Source: Candidatus Hydrogenedentota bacterium (GTDB taxonomy: Bacteria; Hydrogenedentota; Hydrogenedentia; Hydrogenedentales; CAITNO01). Taken from it: DNA of 64,000 nucleotides. How positions within the stretch are numbered: position 1 is the first letter of the stretch; each line of letters begins with the position of its first letter. A model generated the notes under the pieces. That model was not told the origin of the DNA. It saw only the letters and a list, made by a program, of their open reading frames with translations, and did not search any database. Below, piece by piece: positions 52,242 to 60,692 of the stretch. A program made the translations under genes and the position numbers. The DNA is taken from NCBI GenBank assembly GCA_012730045.1, contig JAAYBR010000047.1:1-64000 (forward strand), given 5' to 3'.

Positions 52242-52979
52242 TCAAGGAAAGGCCAGCCGGGCACCGAGCTGCCCCGCCGCGTTCAGGGCGAGCGTGGCCA
52301 GCACTGCGGAAGCCGCCTCGGTCCGCAGAACCAGCGGCCCAAGACTCACCCGGAGGGCCCCCTGTGCGGTGATTAGACCGCGCTCCCGCCCCGTGAAGTC
52401 CCCCTCTGGCCCCGCCAGCAGCAGCACGCGGGTCGTTTCGGGGGGCAGCAGAACCGCCCCGTCCGCGCCGCTGTCCAGATCGGCGGCCACCACCGCGCCC
52501 GTTTCCTCCGACAGGAGGGCGTCCAGAGAGTCCCAGGCGCGCAGCAACGGCAGGGTGTCCCGGCCGCACTGTTTGCACGACTCCACGGTGTGCCTCTGCC
52601 AGCGCTCCACGGCGCCCGGCGCCCGCTGGCTTCGGTCAGCCCGCCAGAAGTGGAACCCCGCCACGCCCAGCTCCGTGCCCCGGCAGACGATTTCATCCAC
52701 CACCTTGTCCCGGTGCGGCCAGGCCGGTGCCAGAAAAACGGCGACAGCCGGGGCTTCCCGCCGGGTCATCCGCTCCAGGGCCACCACGGCCTCCGCGCGG
52801 CTTCCCCGCAGGAAGACGCCCGCGCCCGCCAGCCCGCGGCCGTCAAACACCTCCACCGGGTCGCCGGCCCGCAGCCGGAGCACGGACACGGCATGGCGCG
52901 CCTCCGCATCGGGGAGGGAGAGTTCCCCCCCGGCGGCGGCGTCCATACCGGGGCAGTAGAAGCGGTGCGTGTGGGGCAT
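52242..52979 (-). CDS. rsmE: 16S rRNA m3U1498 methyltransferase
   Basis: A 245-residue SPOUT-family enzyme that methylates U1498 of 16S rRNA. The N-terminal PUA-like part is short (HAVSVLRLRAGDPVEVFDG). The SPOUT trefoil is shown by LLLAGPEGDFTGRERGLI near residue 190 and LGPLVLRTEAASAVL near 222. ERWQRHTVESCKQCGRDTLP in the middle is also family-typical. ATG 52979 is taken; the longer frame beyond it overlaps tlyA. It is divergent from tlyA across 90 bp. Confidence 0.92.
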   Translation of the reverse strand: MPHTHRFYCPGMDAAAGGELSLPDAEARHAVSVLRLRAGDPVEVFDGRGLAGAGVFLRGSRAEAVVALERMTRREAPAVAVFLAPAWPHRDKVVDEIVCRGTELGVAGFHFWRADRSQRAPGAVERWQRHTVESCKQCGRDTLPLLRAWDSLDALLSEETGAVVAADLDSGADGAVLLPPETTRVLLLAGPEGDFTGRERGLITAQGALRVSLGPLVLRTEAASAVLATLALNAAGQLGARLAFP

Positions 52980-53057
52980 GGGGAAAGGATAGCAGACCGG
53001 GAAGGCCGCTTCATCCTTTCGCGGCCCCGCCGCTGGCCGGAGGGGCGGGCATGCCGC

Positions 53058-53063
53058 TATACT
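53058..53063 (+). promoter_or_regulatory. TATACT -10 box just before tlyA
   Basis: TATACT ends 6 nt before the A of the tlyA ATG, and no Shine-Dalgarno lies between. The transcript would start on or next to the start codon, giving a leaderless mRNA. No good -35 is visible (best is CTGGCC, poor). Confidence 0.4.
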
Positions 53064-53069
53064 TCCCCC

Positions 53070-53834
53070 ATGGCGAAGGAACGGCTGGACATGCTGGTGC
53101 AGGCGAGGTTCGGGTTGACCCGCGCGCGGGCGCAGGGGGTCATCCAGGCCGGACAGGTGTGTCTTCCCGACGGCCTCACGCTGGACAAGCCCGGCGCGCG
53201 CTACCCGGACGACACCCCGCTCGTGCTTCGGGAGCCCCCGCGCTTCGTCAGCCGGGGCGGCGACAAGCTGGAGGGCGCCTTTGAGGCCTTCGGCCTCGAT
53301 GTGGCGGGGAAGACCGCGATGGACGTCGGTGCGTCCACGGGCGGGTTCACCGACTGCATGCTCCAGCACGGGGCGGCGAGGGTGTACGCCGTGGACGTGG
53401 GCTACGGCCAGCTCGCCTGGAAACTGCGGCAGGACCCCCGGGTGGTGGTTTTGGAGCGATGCAACATCCGCTATCTGGAGCCGGAGCGGCTGGAAGAGCC
53501 CCCTGTCTTCTTCACCATAGACTGCTCGTTCATTTCCCTCAAGCTCGTGCTGCCCGCCACCCTCCGCCTGATGGGCCCCGATCCGGAGGGGGTCGCCCTG
53601 ATCAAACCGCAGTTCGAGGCGGGCCGCAGCCGGGTGGGGAAGGGGGGCGTGGTCCGCGACGGGGCCGTCCATGCGGAGGTGGTGGAGGACGTGCGCGCGG
53701 CGGCGGCGGCGCTGGGATTCCGGGACGTGGATGTGGTACCGTCTCCGTTGCTGGGCCCCTCGGGGAACCGCGAGTTTCTGGCGCGGCTCCACCGGTTTTC
53801 AGCGCCCCCCGACACGCCCGGCGGAGTATCCTAA
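53070..53834 (+). CDS. tlyA: TlyA-family rRNA 2'-O-methyltransferase
   Basis: A 254-residue TlyA. The N-terminal S4 RNA-binding domain has ERLDMLVQARFGLTRARAQG near residue 4, and the FtsJ-like SAM domain has MDVGASTGGFTDCML near 88, AVDVGYGQL near 108 and FFTIDCSFISLKLVLPA near 148. The K-D-K-E-type catalytic region includes LIKPQFEAGR. Relatives 2'-O-methylate 16S and 23S rRNA cytidines; similar proteins are often annotated as hemolysins. A -10 box sits right before the ATG. The gene ends 7 nt before recN. Confidence 0.9.
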   Translation: MAKERLDMLVQARFGLTRARAQGVIQAGQVCLPDGLTLDKPGARYPDDTPLVLREPPRFVSRGGDKLEGAFEAFGLDVAGKTAMDVGASTGGFTDCMLQHGAARVYAVDVGYGQLAWKLRQDPRVVVLERCNIRYLEPERLEEPPVFFTIDCSFISLKLVLPATLRLMGPDPEGVALIKPQFEAGRSRVGKGGVVRDGAVHAEVVEDVRAAAAALGFRDVDVVPSPLLGPSGNREFLARLHRFSAPPDTPGGVS

Positions 53835-53841
53835 ACGCCCC

Positions 53842-55515
53842 ATGCTGGACGCCCTGCACATACAAAACTACGCCCTGATTGACCGGCTGGAGGTGGCGCT
53901 TTCCCCGGGATTCAACGCCCTCACCGGCGAGACCGGCGCGGGCAAGTCCATTGTGGTCGGCGCGCTGAACCTCGTGCTGGGCGCGCGCGCCTCGGCCGAC
54001 CTGGTCCGCGCCGGCGCCGACGCGGCCCGGGTGGAGGCGGCGTTCTCCCTCGACCGGCCCTCCGCGCGCCTGCGAGCCCTGCTCGCGGAGCACGACATCC
54101 CCCTGGAGGACGGCGTCCTTATCCTGGCGCGCACGGTCCTGCCCGACGGCAGGAGCAAGGCCTTCGCGGGCGGGCGCATGGTGCCCGTCGCGGTGCTGGC
54201 CGCCCTCGGCGACGAGCTGGTGGACCTCCACGGACAGCACGAGCACCAGTCCCTCCTGCGCCCCGACCTCCAGCGGGAGGTGCTCGACGCCTACGCGGGC
54301 GCGGGCCCTCAGGCGGAGGCGCTGGCGGAGAAGGTGGCCGCGCTCAACGCGCTGGCCCGCGAGATCGCGGCCGTGGAGTCGAACGACCGGGACACCGCCC
54401 GGCGCATGGATTTTCTGCGCCATGAGATCGCGGAGATTGACGCCGCGGGGCTCCAGCCCGGCGAGGAGGAGGAGCTGAGGAACCGCCTGAACCGCATCAT
54501 CCACGCGGAGAAACTGCGCGGGCTGTCCGAGTCCGCCTATGCCGCCCTCTACGAGGGCGAGGCGCCCTCCGTCGTGGACCTGCTGGACCGCGCCCTGTCC
54601 GGCATCGCGGAGTTGGGGGGGATCAGCGCGGAGTTTCTGGAGCTGTCCGCGCCCCTGCAAGACGCGCGCGCGCAGGTGGAGGCCGTGGCGGAGACCCTGC
54701 GCGGCAACCTCTCCGACGCCGAGTACGACCCGGCGGAGCTGGACGCGCTCCACCGCAGGCAGGGGATGATCAACGACCTGAAGCGGAAATACGGCGCGGA
54801 CATCGCCGAAATCCTGGCCTACCGGGACCGGGCCGCCGCCGAACTGGCCGGGTACGACTCCCGGGACGCGCGGCTCGCGGAGATGCGCGGACAGGAGGCG
54901 CGCCTGCGCGGCGAGGCGACGGAGGCGGCGAACGCCCTGTCCGCCCTCCGCCGAAAGGCGGCCGCCGCCCTGGACAAGAAGATCGCGGAGACCCTGCGCG
55001 ACCTGGACATGAAGGGCGCGCGCTTCGAGACGCGGTTCACGGACATCCCGCTGTGCGCCCACGGCGTGGACGGCGTGGAGTTTCTCCTTTCGGCCAACGC
55101 GGGGGAGAAGCCGAAACCCCTGCGCGCCGTGGCCTCGGGCGGCGAGATGTCCCGGATCATGCTGGCGCTCAAGTCGGTCTTCGCGGGGATGGACCGCATC
55201 CCCACGCTGGTCTTTGACGAGATAGACGCCGGCGTCGGCGGCGTGGTCGCGCGGCGCGTGGCGGAGAAGATGGCGGCGCTGGCGGCGTCGCACCAGGTGC
55301 TGTGCATCAGCCACCTGCCGCAGATCGCCGCCGCCGCGGAGGCGCATTACCGGGTGGAGAAACAGGTCCGCAGGGGCGTCACGGCGACTGCCGTGGCGCG
55401 CGTGGACGGCGAGGCGCGGGAGCGGGAGCTGGCCAGACTGCTGGACGGGTCGCTTTCCGACGTTTCCCTGGAGCACGCGCGCGCGCTGCTGCGGGACATG
55501 GGATCAAAGAAGTAA
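53842..55515 (+). CDS. recN: DNA repair protein RecN
   Basis: A 557-residue SMC-like ATPase for double-strand break repair. The N-terminal Walker A is TGETGAGKSIVVGAL near residue 28, followed by VDLHGQHEHQSLL, a central coiled coil (about 160-360), ASGGEMSRIMLALKS signature near 432, Walker B VFDEIDAGVGG near 455 and CISHLPQIAAAA. The tlyA-recN order is common across bacteria. All ATPase motifs are intact and the length is standard. There is no strong ribosome site; translation may be coupled to tlyA. Confidence 0.94.
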   Translation: MLDALHIQNYALIDRLEVALSPGFNALTGETGAGKSIVVGALNLVLGARASADLVRAGADAARVEAAFSLDRPSARLRALLAEHDIPLEDGVLILARTVLPDGRSKAFAGGRMVPVAVLAALGDELVDLHGQHEHQSLLRPDLQREVLDAYAGAGPQAEALAEKVAALNALAREIAAVESNDRDTARRMDFLRHEIAEIDAAGLQPGEEEELRNRLNRIIHAEKLRGLSESAYAALYEGEAPSVVDLLDRALSGIAELGGISAEFLELSAPLQDARAQVEAVAETLRGNLSDAEYDPAELDALHRRQGMINDLKRKYGADIAEILAYRDRAAAELAGYDSRDARLAEMRGQEARLRGEATEAANALSALRRKAAAALDKKIAETLRDLDMKGARFETRFTDIPLCAHGVDGVEFLLSANAGEKPKPLRAVASGGEMSRIMLALKSVFAGMDRIPTLVFDEIDAGVGGVVARRVAEKMAALAASHQVLCISHLPQIAAAAEAHYRVEKQVRRGVTATAVARVDGEARERELARLLDGSLSDVSLEHARALLRDMGSKK

Positions 55516-55527
55516 AGGAGTCATGGC

Positions 55528-56106
55528 ATGGACTGCAGCAGGATCAAGATCGGCGTCATGGGGTCTGCGGGCGGAAAAATGGACCCGGAGATTGAGGAGC
55601 GGTGCCGCACCCTGGGCCGGGCCATCGCGGAGGAGGGGTGCGCCATCCTCACCGGCGGATGTCCGGGCCTTCCCCACCAGGCCGTCATCGGCTGCAAGCT
55701 TTCCGGCGGGCTCACCATCGGCGTATCCCCGGCCCTCAGCGTGCGCGAGCATGTGGACCACTACGGCAGCCCCACGGACCACATTGACGTCATGATCTAC
55801 ACCGGCGCGGGCCTCATGGGGCGCGAGATCGTCGGCGTGCGCAGCTGCGACATCATCATCATCGTCGGCGGGCGCTCCGGCACCCTCGGCGAGTTCGCCA
55901 TCGCCTACGACGAGGGCCGCATGATCGGCGTGCTCACCGGCACCGGCGGTTTTGCGGACCATGTGGACGACATCCTCCCGGTGATCGAGAAGCCGACGGG
56001 ATCGCGCCTGTTCTTCTCCGCGGACCCGGTGGACCTCATCCGGAAATGCGTGGCCTCGTTCCGGGAGAACCCGCCGGTCATCCGCGAGCGCGAGGCCGCC
56101 GGGTAA
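55528..56106 (+). CDS. LOG/SLOG-family Rossmann protein
   Basis: A 192-residue protein of the TIGR00725/LOG-like group. IKIGVMGSAGG opens a Rossmann fold, ILTGGCPGLPHQAVIGCKLS is the PGG-type nucleotide-binding turn, and VGGRSGTLGEFAIAYDEGR contains the GGxGTxxE signature. Relatives are cytokinin-riboside-phosphate phosphoribohydrolases or unknown nucleotide-binding proteins. AAAGGAG lies 7 nt before the ATG. It follows recN by 12 nt and is probably co-transcribed. Confidence 0.85.
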   Translation: MDCSRIKIGVMGSAGGKMDPEIEERCRTLGRAIAEEGCAILTGGCPGLPHQAVIGCKLSGGLTIGVSPALSVREHVDHYGSPTDHIDVMIYTGAGLMGREIVGVRSCDIIIIVGGRSGTLGEFAIAYDEGRMIGVLTGTGGFADHVDDILPVIEKPTGSRLFFSADPVDLIRKCVASFRENPPVIREREAAG

Positions 56107-56122
56107 GACGTCAGGTCTTTTT
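56105..56122 (+). terminator. weak intrinsic terminator after the LOG gene
   Basis: AAGAC (56105-56109) pairs with GTCTT (56115-56119) around a 5-nt loop, followed by TTT. The stem is short and overlaps the LOG stop codon; it lies between convergent genes. Confidence 0.3.
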
Positions 56123-57676
56123 CCCCTTCGGGGCGGGTGGGCCTCCGGGGTAGTTCGGCGAATACAGCACCGCGTGCGGCCGGGTGACGAGCCTGCCGTT
56201 CTTCACAAACTCCTCCCCGCGCGGGGCCAGATGCTCCGTCATGCGCCCGCGCCATTCCGCCAGCACTCCGGCACTGCCGGGGACACCGGAAAGGTCCCGC
56301 AGCTCGCGCGGGTCCTCCGTCAGGTCGAAAAGCTGCTCGCGGCCATCCTCGAACTGGTAGATGTACTTCATCCGCCCGTCTGTGAGGGCCGTCCAGTTGT
56401 GGCTTTCCGCGTAGCACCGGCAGTGCTCCAGGTCAATCCAGGGACGCCAGTCCGCCTTCGGGTCGCGGGCGAGCCGCAGCAGGCTGCTCCCGTCCATCGC
56501 CGGGGCGCCGGTGACGCCCGCCGCATCGAGAAACGTCGGCAGCACGTCGCGAAGCTCGACGGGGTGGTCCAGCCGCGTCCCGGCCGGGGCCGTGGTCCAG
56601 TCCGCAGGACAGCGCACGATCATGGGGATGCGCGCAGAGCCCTCGTAGGCGTAGGTCTTGCGCCAGAGATGGTGGTCCCCCGTCATGTCGCCGTGGTCGG
56701 CGGTGAACAGGATCAGCGTGTTCTCCAAGTCCCCGCGGCGCTCCAACGCGGCCAGCACCCGCCCGATCTGCTCGTCCAGGAAGGACACGGAGCCGTAGTA
56801 GCCCTGCCGTGCGGCGCGCGCCGCCTCCGGGCCGAGGTCGCCGTGCCACAGGCTGGGTCCGTCGCCGCTGCGCGTGGCGAGCCGCGCCGCCCAGTCGCCC
56901 ACGGCCCGCTCTGGCAGGGGGGCGTCGCGGTAGGCGTCCATGAAACGTGCCGGGGGATCGTAGGGGCTGTGGGGCCGCGCGAAGGACACCTTTAGGAAGA
57001 AGGGGGCGTCTCCCGAATAGGAATCCAGAAACCGCTCCGCCACGTCCGCCGTCCAGCGCGTGGGGTGCAGCTCCTCCGGCAGGGCGTAGGGCGCGGAGGT
57101 GTTGTCGTTCCAGCCGATGCCCGTGGCGTCCGGGTCCAGCGTCGGCGCCTGAGACCGGAACCAGCCCCGGTAGTCGCTGCGGAACTCCGGCGACTCCGCC
57201 CGGCCCGACTCGTCCAAAACCGTCTCATGGTAGCCGTGAAGGTTCCGCTGGGGCGTGAAGTGCATTTTTCCAACGGCGTAACAATGATACCCGGCGTCGC
57301 GCAGGGCCTGGGGCTTCTCATACGGGTACTTCTCCGCCACCCGGCCGTACCCGAGCTGTCCGTGGTTCCAGGGCGACATGCCCGTAAGCAGCGCCGCCCG
57401 GGCCGGGGTGCAGGAGGGGGTCGAACTGTATGCCCGCGCGAAATGGAAGCCCTGGGCGGCCAGCCGGTCCAGGTGCGGCGTCTGGATGACGGGATTCCCC
57501 GACACGCCCAGGCAGTCCCCCCGCATCTGGTCCGCCATAAGGAACAGGATGTTCGGTTTTCTGGCAGGCGCGGAGGGGGCCGCCCCCAAGGCCGGCCGCA
57601 CCGCTGCGGCGGCCACCGCCGCCCCCGCGCGCCCCATGAATGTCCTGCGCGAAATGCCGCCGGAACCTCTTGCCAT
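56111..57676 (-). CDS. Tat-exported sulfatase (A)
   Basis: A 521-residue type I sulfatase of the alkaline phosphatase superfamily. The twin-arginine signal is SRRTFMGRAGAAVAAAAV. NILFLMADQMRGD holds metal-binding Asp residues, and the formylglycine site is SSTPSCTPARAALLTG (Cys in C-T-P-A-R near residue 85). GKMHFTP, FFLKVSFARPHSPYDPP and FTADHGDMTGDHHLWRK complete the site. The HDPP-like and GDH motifs resemble choline-sulfatase/arylsulfatase groups, but a carbohydrate sulfate is more likely by context. GGAGG precedes the ATG by 8 nt; TATACT lies at 57696-57701. It is divergent from sulfatase B. Confidence 0.92.
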   Translation of the reverse strand: MARGSGGISRRTFMGRAGAAVAAAAVRPALGAAPSAPARKPNILFLMADQMRGDCLGVSGNPVIQTPHLDRLAAQGFHFARAYSSTPSCTPARAALLTGMSPWNHGQLGYGRVAEKYPYEKPQALRDAGYHCYAVGKMHFTPQRNLHGYHETVLDESGRAESPEFRSDYRGWFRSQAPTLDPDATGIGWNDNTSAPYALPEELHPTRWTADVAERFLDSYSGDAPFFLKVSFARPHSPYDPPARFMDAYRDAPLPERAVGDWAARLATRSGDGPSLWHGDLGPEAARAARQGYYGSVSFLDEQIGRVLAALERRGDLENTLILFTADHGDMTGDHHLWRKTYAYEGSARIPMIVRCPADWTTAPAGTRLDHPVELRDVLPTFLDAAGVTGAPAMDGSSLLRLARDPKADWRPWIDLEHCRCYAESHNWTALTDGRMKYIYQFEDGREQLFDLTEDPRELRDLSGVPGSAGVLAEWRGRMTEHLAPRGEEFVKNGRLVTRPHAVLYSPNYPGGPPAPKGKKT

Positions 57677-57718
57677 GACCGTGTCCTCCATGTGGGCGGC
57701 CAGTATAGCAGACCCTTT

Positions 57719-57789
57719 CACGGACCGACACGGACCTGCACGGACAGGCCTCTGTCCATTCCGTCCATAAAGTCCATGTCGTCCATGCT
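57719..57789. repeat. short-period tandem repeats, 10-nt and 9-nt units
   Basis: Three CACGGAC units at an exact 10-nt period (57719-57748) are followed by four GTCCAT units at an exact 9-nt period (57754-57789). GTCC is the complement of GGAC, so the two halves are weakly inverted relative to each other. They lie between two divergent sulfatase genes, immediately upstream of the promoter of sulfatase B. Confidence 0.7.
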
Positions 57790-57808
57790 GCCCCGAACAC
57801 ACTTCCGC

Positions 57809-57837
57809 TTGCCCGGACTTTCCGAACGTGCTACAGT
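57809..57837 (+). promoter_or_regulatory. sigma70-like promoter of the sulfatase operon
   Basis: TTGCCC (57809-57814), 17-nt spacer, TACAGT (57832-57837), 33 nt before ATG 57871. Confidence 0.5.
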
Positions 57838-57870
57838 GAAATCCGCACCCACACCACAGGAGGGCCGCGC

Positions 57871-59274
57871 ATGGCCGGGTTGAACCGAAGGGCTTTCATG
57901 GCGGGAATGGGAGCCGCTTCACTATCCTTCCTGGCCGCGCGGCGCGCGCCCGCGCGGGACACCGCGCCCCCAAACTTCGTCGTCATCATCACGGACGACC
58001 ACCGCTGGGACATGGCCGGGTTCGCCGGGCACCCCATCCTCCAGACGCCGGAGATGGACCGGCTGGCCGCCGGGGGGGTGCATTTTCGGAACGCCTTCGT
58101 CACCACGCCCATCTGCTGCACCAGCCGCGCCTCGATCCTGACGGGCATGCACGCCCGCAGCCACGGGGTGCATGACTTCGCCACCCCCCTGGCGCCGGAG
58201 GACCTGGCGCGCACCTATCCGTCTCTGCTGCACGCGGCGGGCTATGAAACCTGCCATGTCGGGAAGTACGGTGTCGGCGGCACGCCGCCCGCCGCGCTGG
58301 GCGTGCGGCCGCTTCCTCCCGGCAACGAGCCCTTCTTCCGCGAGGTGGACGGCGGGCGCCGTCATGTCACCCGCATCACCGCCGACATGGCCTCGGACTT
58401 CATCGCCTCCGTTCCGAAAGGACACCCCTTCTGCCTCACCGTCGGGTTTGACGCGCCCCATTCCCACGACTACGCGCGGCGGCCCTATCCGCCCGAGCCG
58501 GAATGCGAGTCCCTTTACCGGGACGTCGCCGTGCCGCCGCAGCCGCACTCCTCCTGCGGGGACTACGAGGCCCTTCCGGACTTCCTGAAGAACAGCGAGG
58601 GACGCATGCGCTGGGGCGTCCGCTTCTGCACCCCCGACTTTTATCAGGAATCCATGCGCGACGTGTTCCGCATGATCACCGGGGTGGACCGGGCCATCGG
58701 CCGCATCCGCGCCGCCCTGGACGCCGCCGGGGTCGCGGACAATACGGTCATCCTGCTCGTCGGGGACAACGGCGCGTTCTACGGCGAGCGCGGCCTGGCC
58801 GGGAAATGGTACGCCTACGAGGAGAGCATCCGTGTGCCCCTGGTCCTGTTTGATCCCGCGATTCCCGAGGGAATGCGCGGGCAGGCCCTGGACCCCATGG
58901 CACTCAACATTGATCTGGCCCCGACCATCACTGAGCGGGCCGGCCTGGCCGTGCCGGACACCATGCAGGGCCGCAGTCTCCTGGAACTGGCGCGGGGGGA
59001 CAGCCCCGGGGACTGGCGGAGGGACTGGTATTTCGAGCATCTCTTCAAACACCCACTCATCCCCCGGAGCGAGGGCATCCGCGCCGAGGGATGGACCTAC
59101 ATCCGGTGGGTGGACACGGACCCCTTGATGGAGGAACTCTACGACCTGACGGCGGATTCCCATGAGACGCGCAATCTCGCGGCGGACCCCGCGCATGCCG
59201 AACGTCTGGAGACCCTGCGCGCGCGCTGGGCGGAGTGGCGCGAAACCCTTCCCGAGAGGATTCCTGCGTCATGA
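57871..59274 (+). CDS. Tat-exported sulfatase (B)
   Basis: A 467-residue sulfatase. The signal is LNRRAFMAGMGAASLSFLAA. FVVIITDDHRWDMAG gives the metal Asp pair. The formylglycine motif is TTPICCTSRASILTGMH (C-T-S-R, the variant with Thr in place of Pro, near residue 82). GKYGVGG, FDAPHSHDY and LLVGDNGAFYGERGLAGKW are the other active-site strands. It ends with the common DLTADSHETRNLA region. GGAGG precedes the ATG by 7 nt. The stop overlaps the next sulfatase start (ATGA). The substrate is not readable. Confidence 0.92.
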   Translation: MAGLNRRAFMAGMGAASLSFLAARRAPARDTAPPNFVVIITDDHRWDMAGFAGHPILQTPEMDRLAAGGVHFRNAFVTTPICCTSRASILTGMHARSHGVHDFATPLAPEDLARTYPSLLHAAGYETCHVGKYGVGGTPPAALGVRPLPPGNEPFFREVDGGRRHVTRITADMASDFIASVPKGHPFCLTVGFDAPHSHDYARRPYPPEPECESLYRDVAVPPQPHSSCGDYEALPDFLKNSEGRMRWGVRFCTPDFYQESMRDVFRMITGVDRAIGRIRAALDAAGVADNTVILLVGDNGAFYGERGLAGKWYAYEESIRVPLVLFDPAIPEGMRGQALDPMALNIDLAPTITERAGLAVPDTMQGRSLLELARGDSPGDWRRDWYFEHLFKHPLIPRSEGIRAEGWTYIRWVDTDPLMEELYDLTADSHETRNLAADPAHAERLETLRARWAEWRETLPERIPAS

Positions 59275-60692
59275 AGAGCCTGTCCCGCAGAACCTTTCTG
59301 GGCGTGTCCGCCGGAAGCCTTCTGGCCCTGCGCCGCGCCGGGGCGGTGGGCGACGACGCGTACCGGCCCAACATCCTGCTGATCTGCAGCGACCAGCAGC
59401 ATGGCCGCGCTTTGGGTGTGGCCGACCCCTTCTTTGACACCCCGGCGCTCGACCGGCTGGCAAAGTCGGGCATGTGGTTCCGCGAGGCTTTCTGCACCAC
59501 CCCGCAATGCTCCCCGAGCCGCTCCACGCTGTACACGGGGCTGTACCCCCACCGGACCGGTGTGCTGGGGAACCTCGACGTCCAGCGGCATGACGGGGGG
59601 CGGATCGGGGCGATGGCGCCCGGCCCTCCCACGCTGGGGCGGCTGCTGAAGGACGCGGGGTACCACACCGGCTATTTCGGCAAGTGGCATCTGGGGAACC
59701 GGGAGCGTTTCGCGGCGGACTTCGACGCCAGCGATCTGGACGGCGACGCCCACGGTGGCGCGACGGAGAAGGCGCTGGCTTTCCTGAAATCCCGGGCGGA
59801 TGGCGAAGAAGGGCCCTTCGCCCTTTTCGTAAACTACATCAACCCGCACGACATCTACGGGGCGGCGAAAGAAATCTCCGCCGACAGCCCCCGGCCCGAG
59901 GGGCCGACGGTGCCCCGTCCCGCCTCGTGGGCGGACACGTTGGAGGGCAAACCCGCCCCCCAGCGGCAGTTTCTCACGGAGGACCAGGGCAAGCCGTTCT
60001 GCGGCTGGCCGGACGCCGCGCTGGAGAAATACCGCCTGGCCTACCGGGAGAAGTGCAGGCTGGTGGACCATGAGGTGGGCCGGCTGCTGGACACGCTGGA
60101 TGCACTGGATTTGGCGGAAAACACCGTGGTGGTGTACGTCTCCGACCACGGCGACATGGACACCCACCACCGCCTGGTCTACAAGGGGCCGTTCATGTAC
60201 GACCAGCTCGTGCGCGTGCCCCTGATCATCCGGGTGCCCGCGCGCTTCGGGGGAAGCGCAGGCGTCCGCAGCGACGACCTCGTTTCGCTCGCGGATGTCA
60301 CGCCGACGCTTTGCGCCCTCGCGCGGAGGGAGGTGCCCGAAGGGGACGGCATGTCCCTCGCCCCTGCGTTGTCCGGCGGTGTCCCGTTCGTGCCGAGGGA
60401 CGGCGTGGCCGTGCAGTACTACGGCAAGCAGCAGTGGGTGAACCCCATCCGCACCTGGCGGACGCGGGACTGGAAGTACAGCCGCTATCTGGAGCATGGT
60501 GAGGAACTCTACGATTTGAGAAACGACCCGGAGGAGACGCGCAATCTTGCCGGGGACCCCGCCTGTTCGGAACGGATGGCGGAGATGCGCGCCGCCCTGG
60601 ACGGGGGGATGCGGGGACACGGGGACACACGGTTCGACACCTACTGGCCCACGGACCGGCAGGGGGGGAGGCTGAAACCGAAGAATGGCTGA
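59271..60692 (+). CDS. exported sulfatase (C)
   Basis: A 473-residue sulfatase coupled to the preceding gene by a 4-nt overlap. The signal MKSLSRRTFLGVSAGSLLAL is Tat-like. NILLICSDQQHGRALGV is the N-terminal metal site, CTTPQCSPSRSTLYTGLYPH the canonical C-x-P-S-R formylglycine motif near residue 80, FGKWHLGN and YVSDHGDMDTHHRLVYKGP the rest. Three sulfatases within 5 kb, all with a modifiable Cys, imply a formylglycine-generating enzyme elsewhere in the genome; none is in the window. Confidence 0.92.
   Translation: MKSLSRRTFLGVSAGSLLALRRAGAVGDDAYRPNILLICSDQQHGRALGVADPFFDTPALDRLAKSGMWFREAFCTTPQCSPSRSTLYTGLYPHRTGVLGNLDVQRHDGGRIGAMAPGPPTLGRLLKDAGYHTGYFGKWHLGNRERFAADFDASDLDGDAHGGATEKALAFLKSRADGEEGPFALFVNYINPHDIYGAAKEISADSPRPEGPTVPRPASWADTLEGKPAPQRQFLTEDQGKPFCGWPDAALEKYRLAYREKCRLVDHEVGRLLDTLDALDLAENTVVVYVSDHGDMDTHHRLVYKGPFMYDQLVRVPLIIRVPARFGGSAGVRSDDLVSLADVTPTLCALARREVPEGDGMSLAPALSGGVPFVPRDGVAVQYYGKQQWVNPIRTWRTRDWKYSRYLEHGEELYDLRNDPEETRNLAGDPACSERMAEMRAALDGGMRGHGDTRFDTYWPTDRQGGRLKPKNG

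Noticed and set aside
57719-57789. CRISPR array
   Set aside because: Units of 6-7 nt at 9-10-nt period with no spacer-sized inserts and no cas genes.
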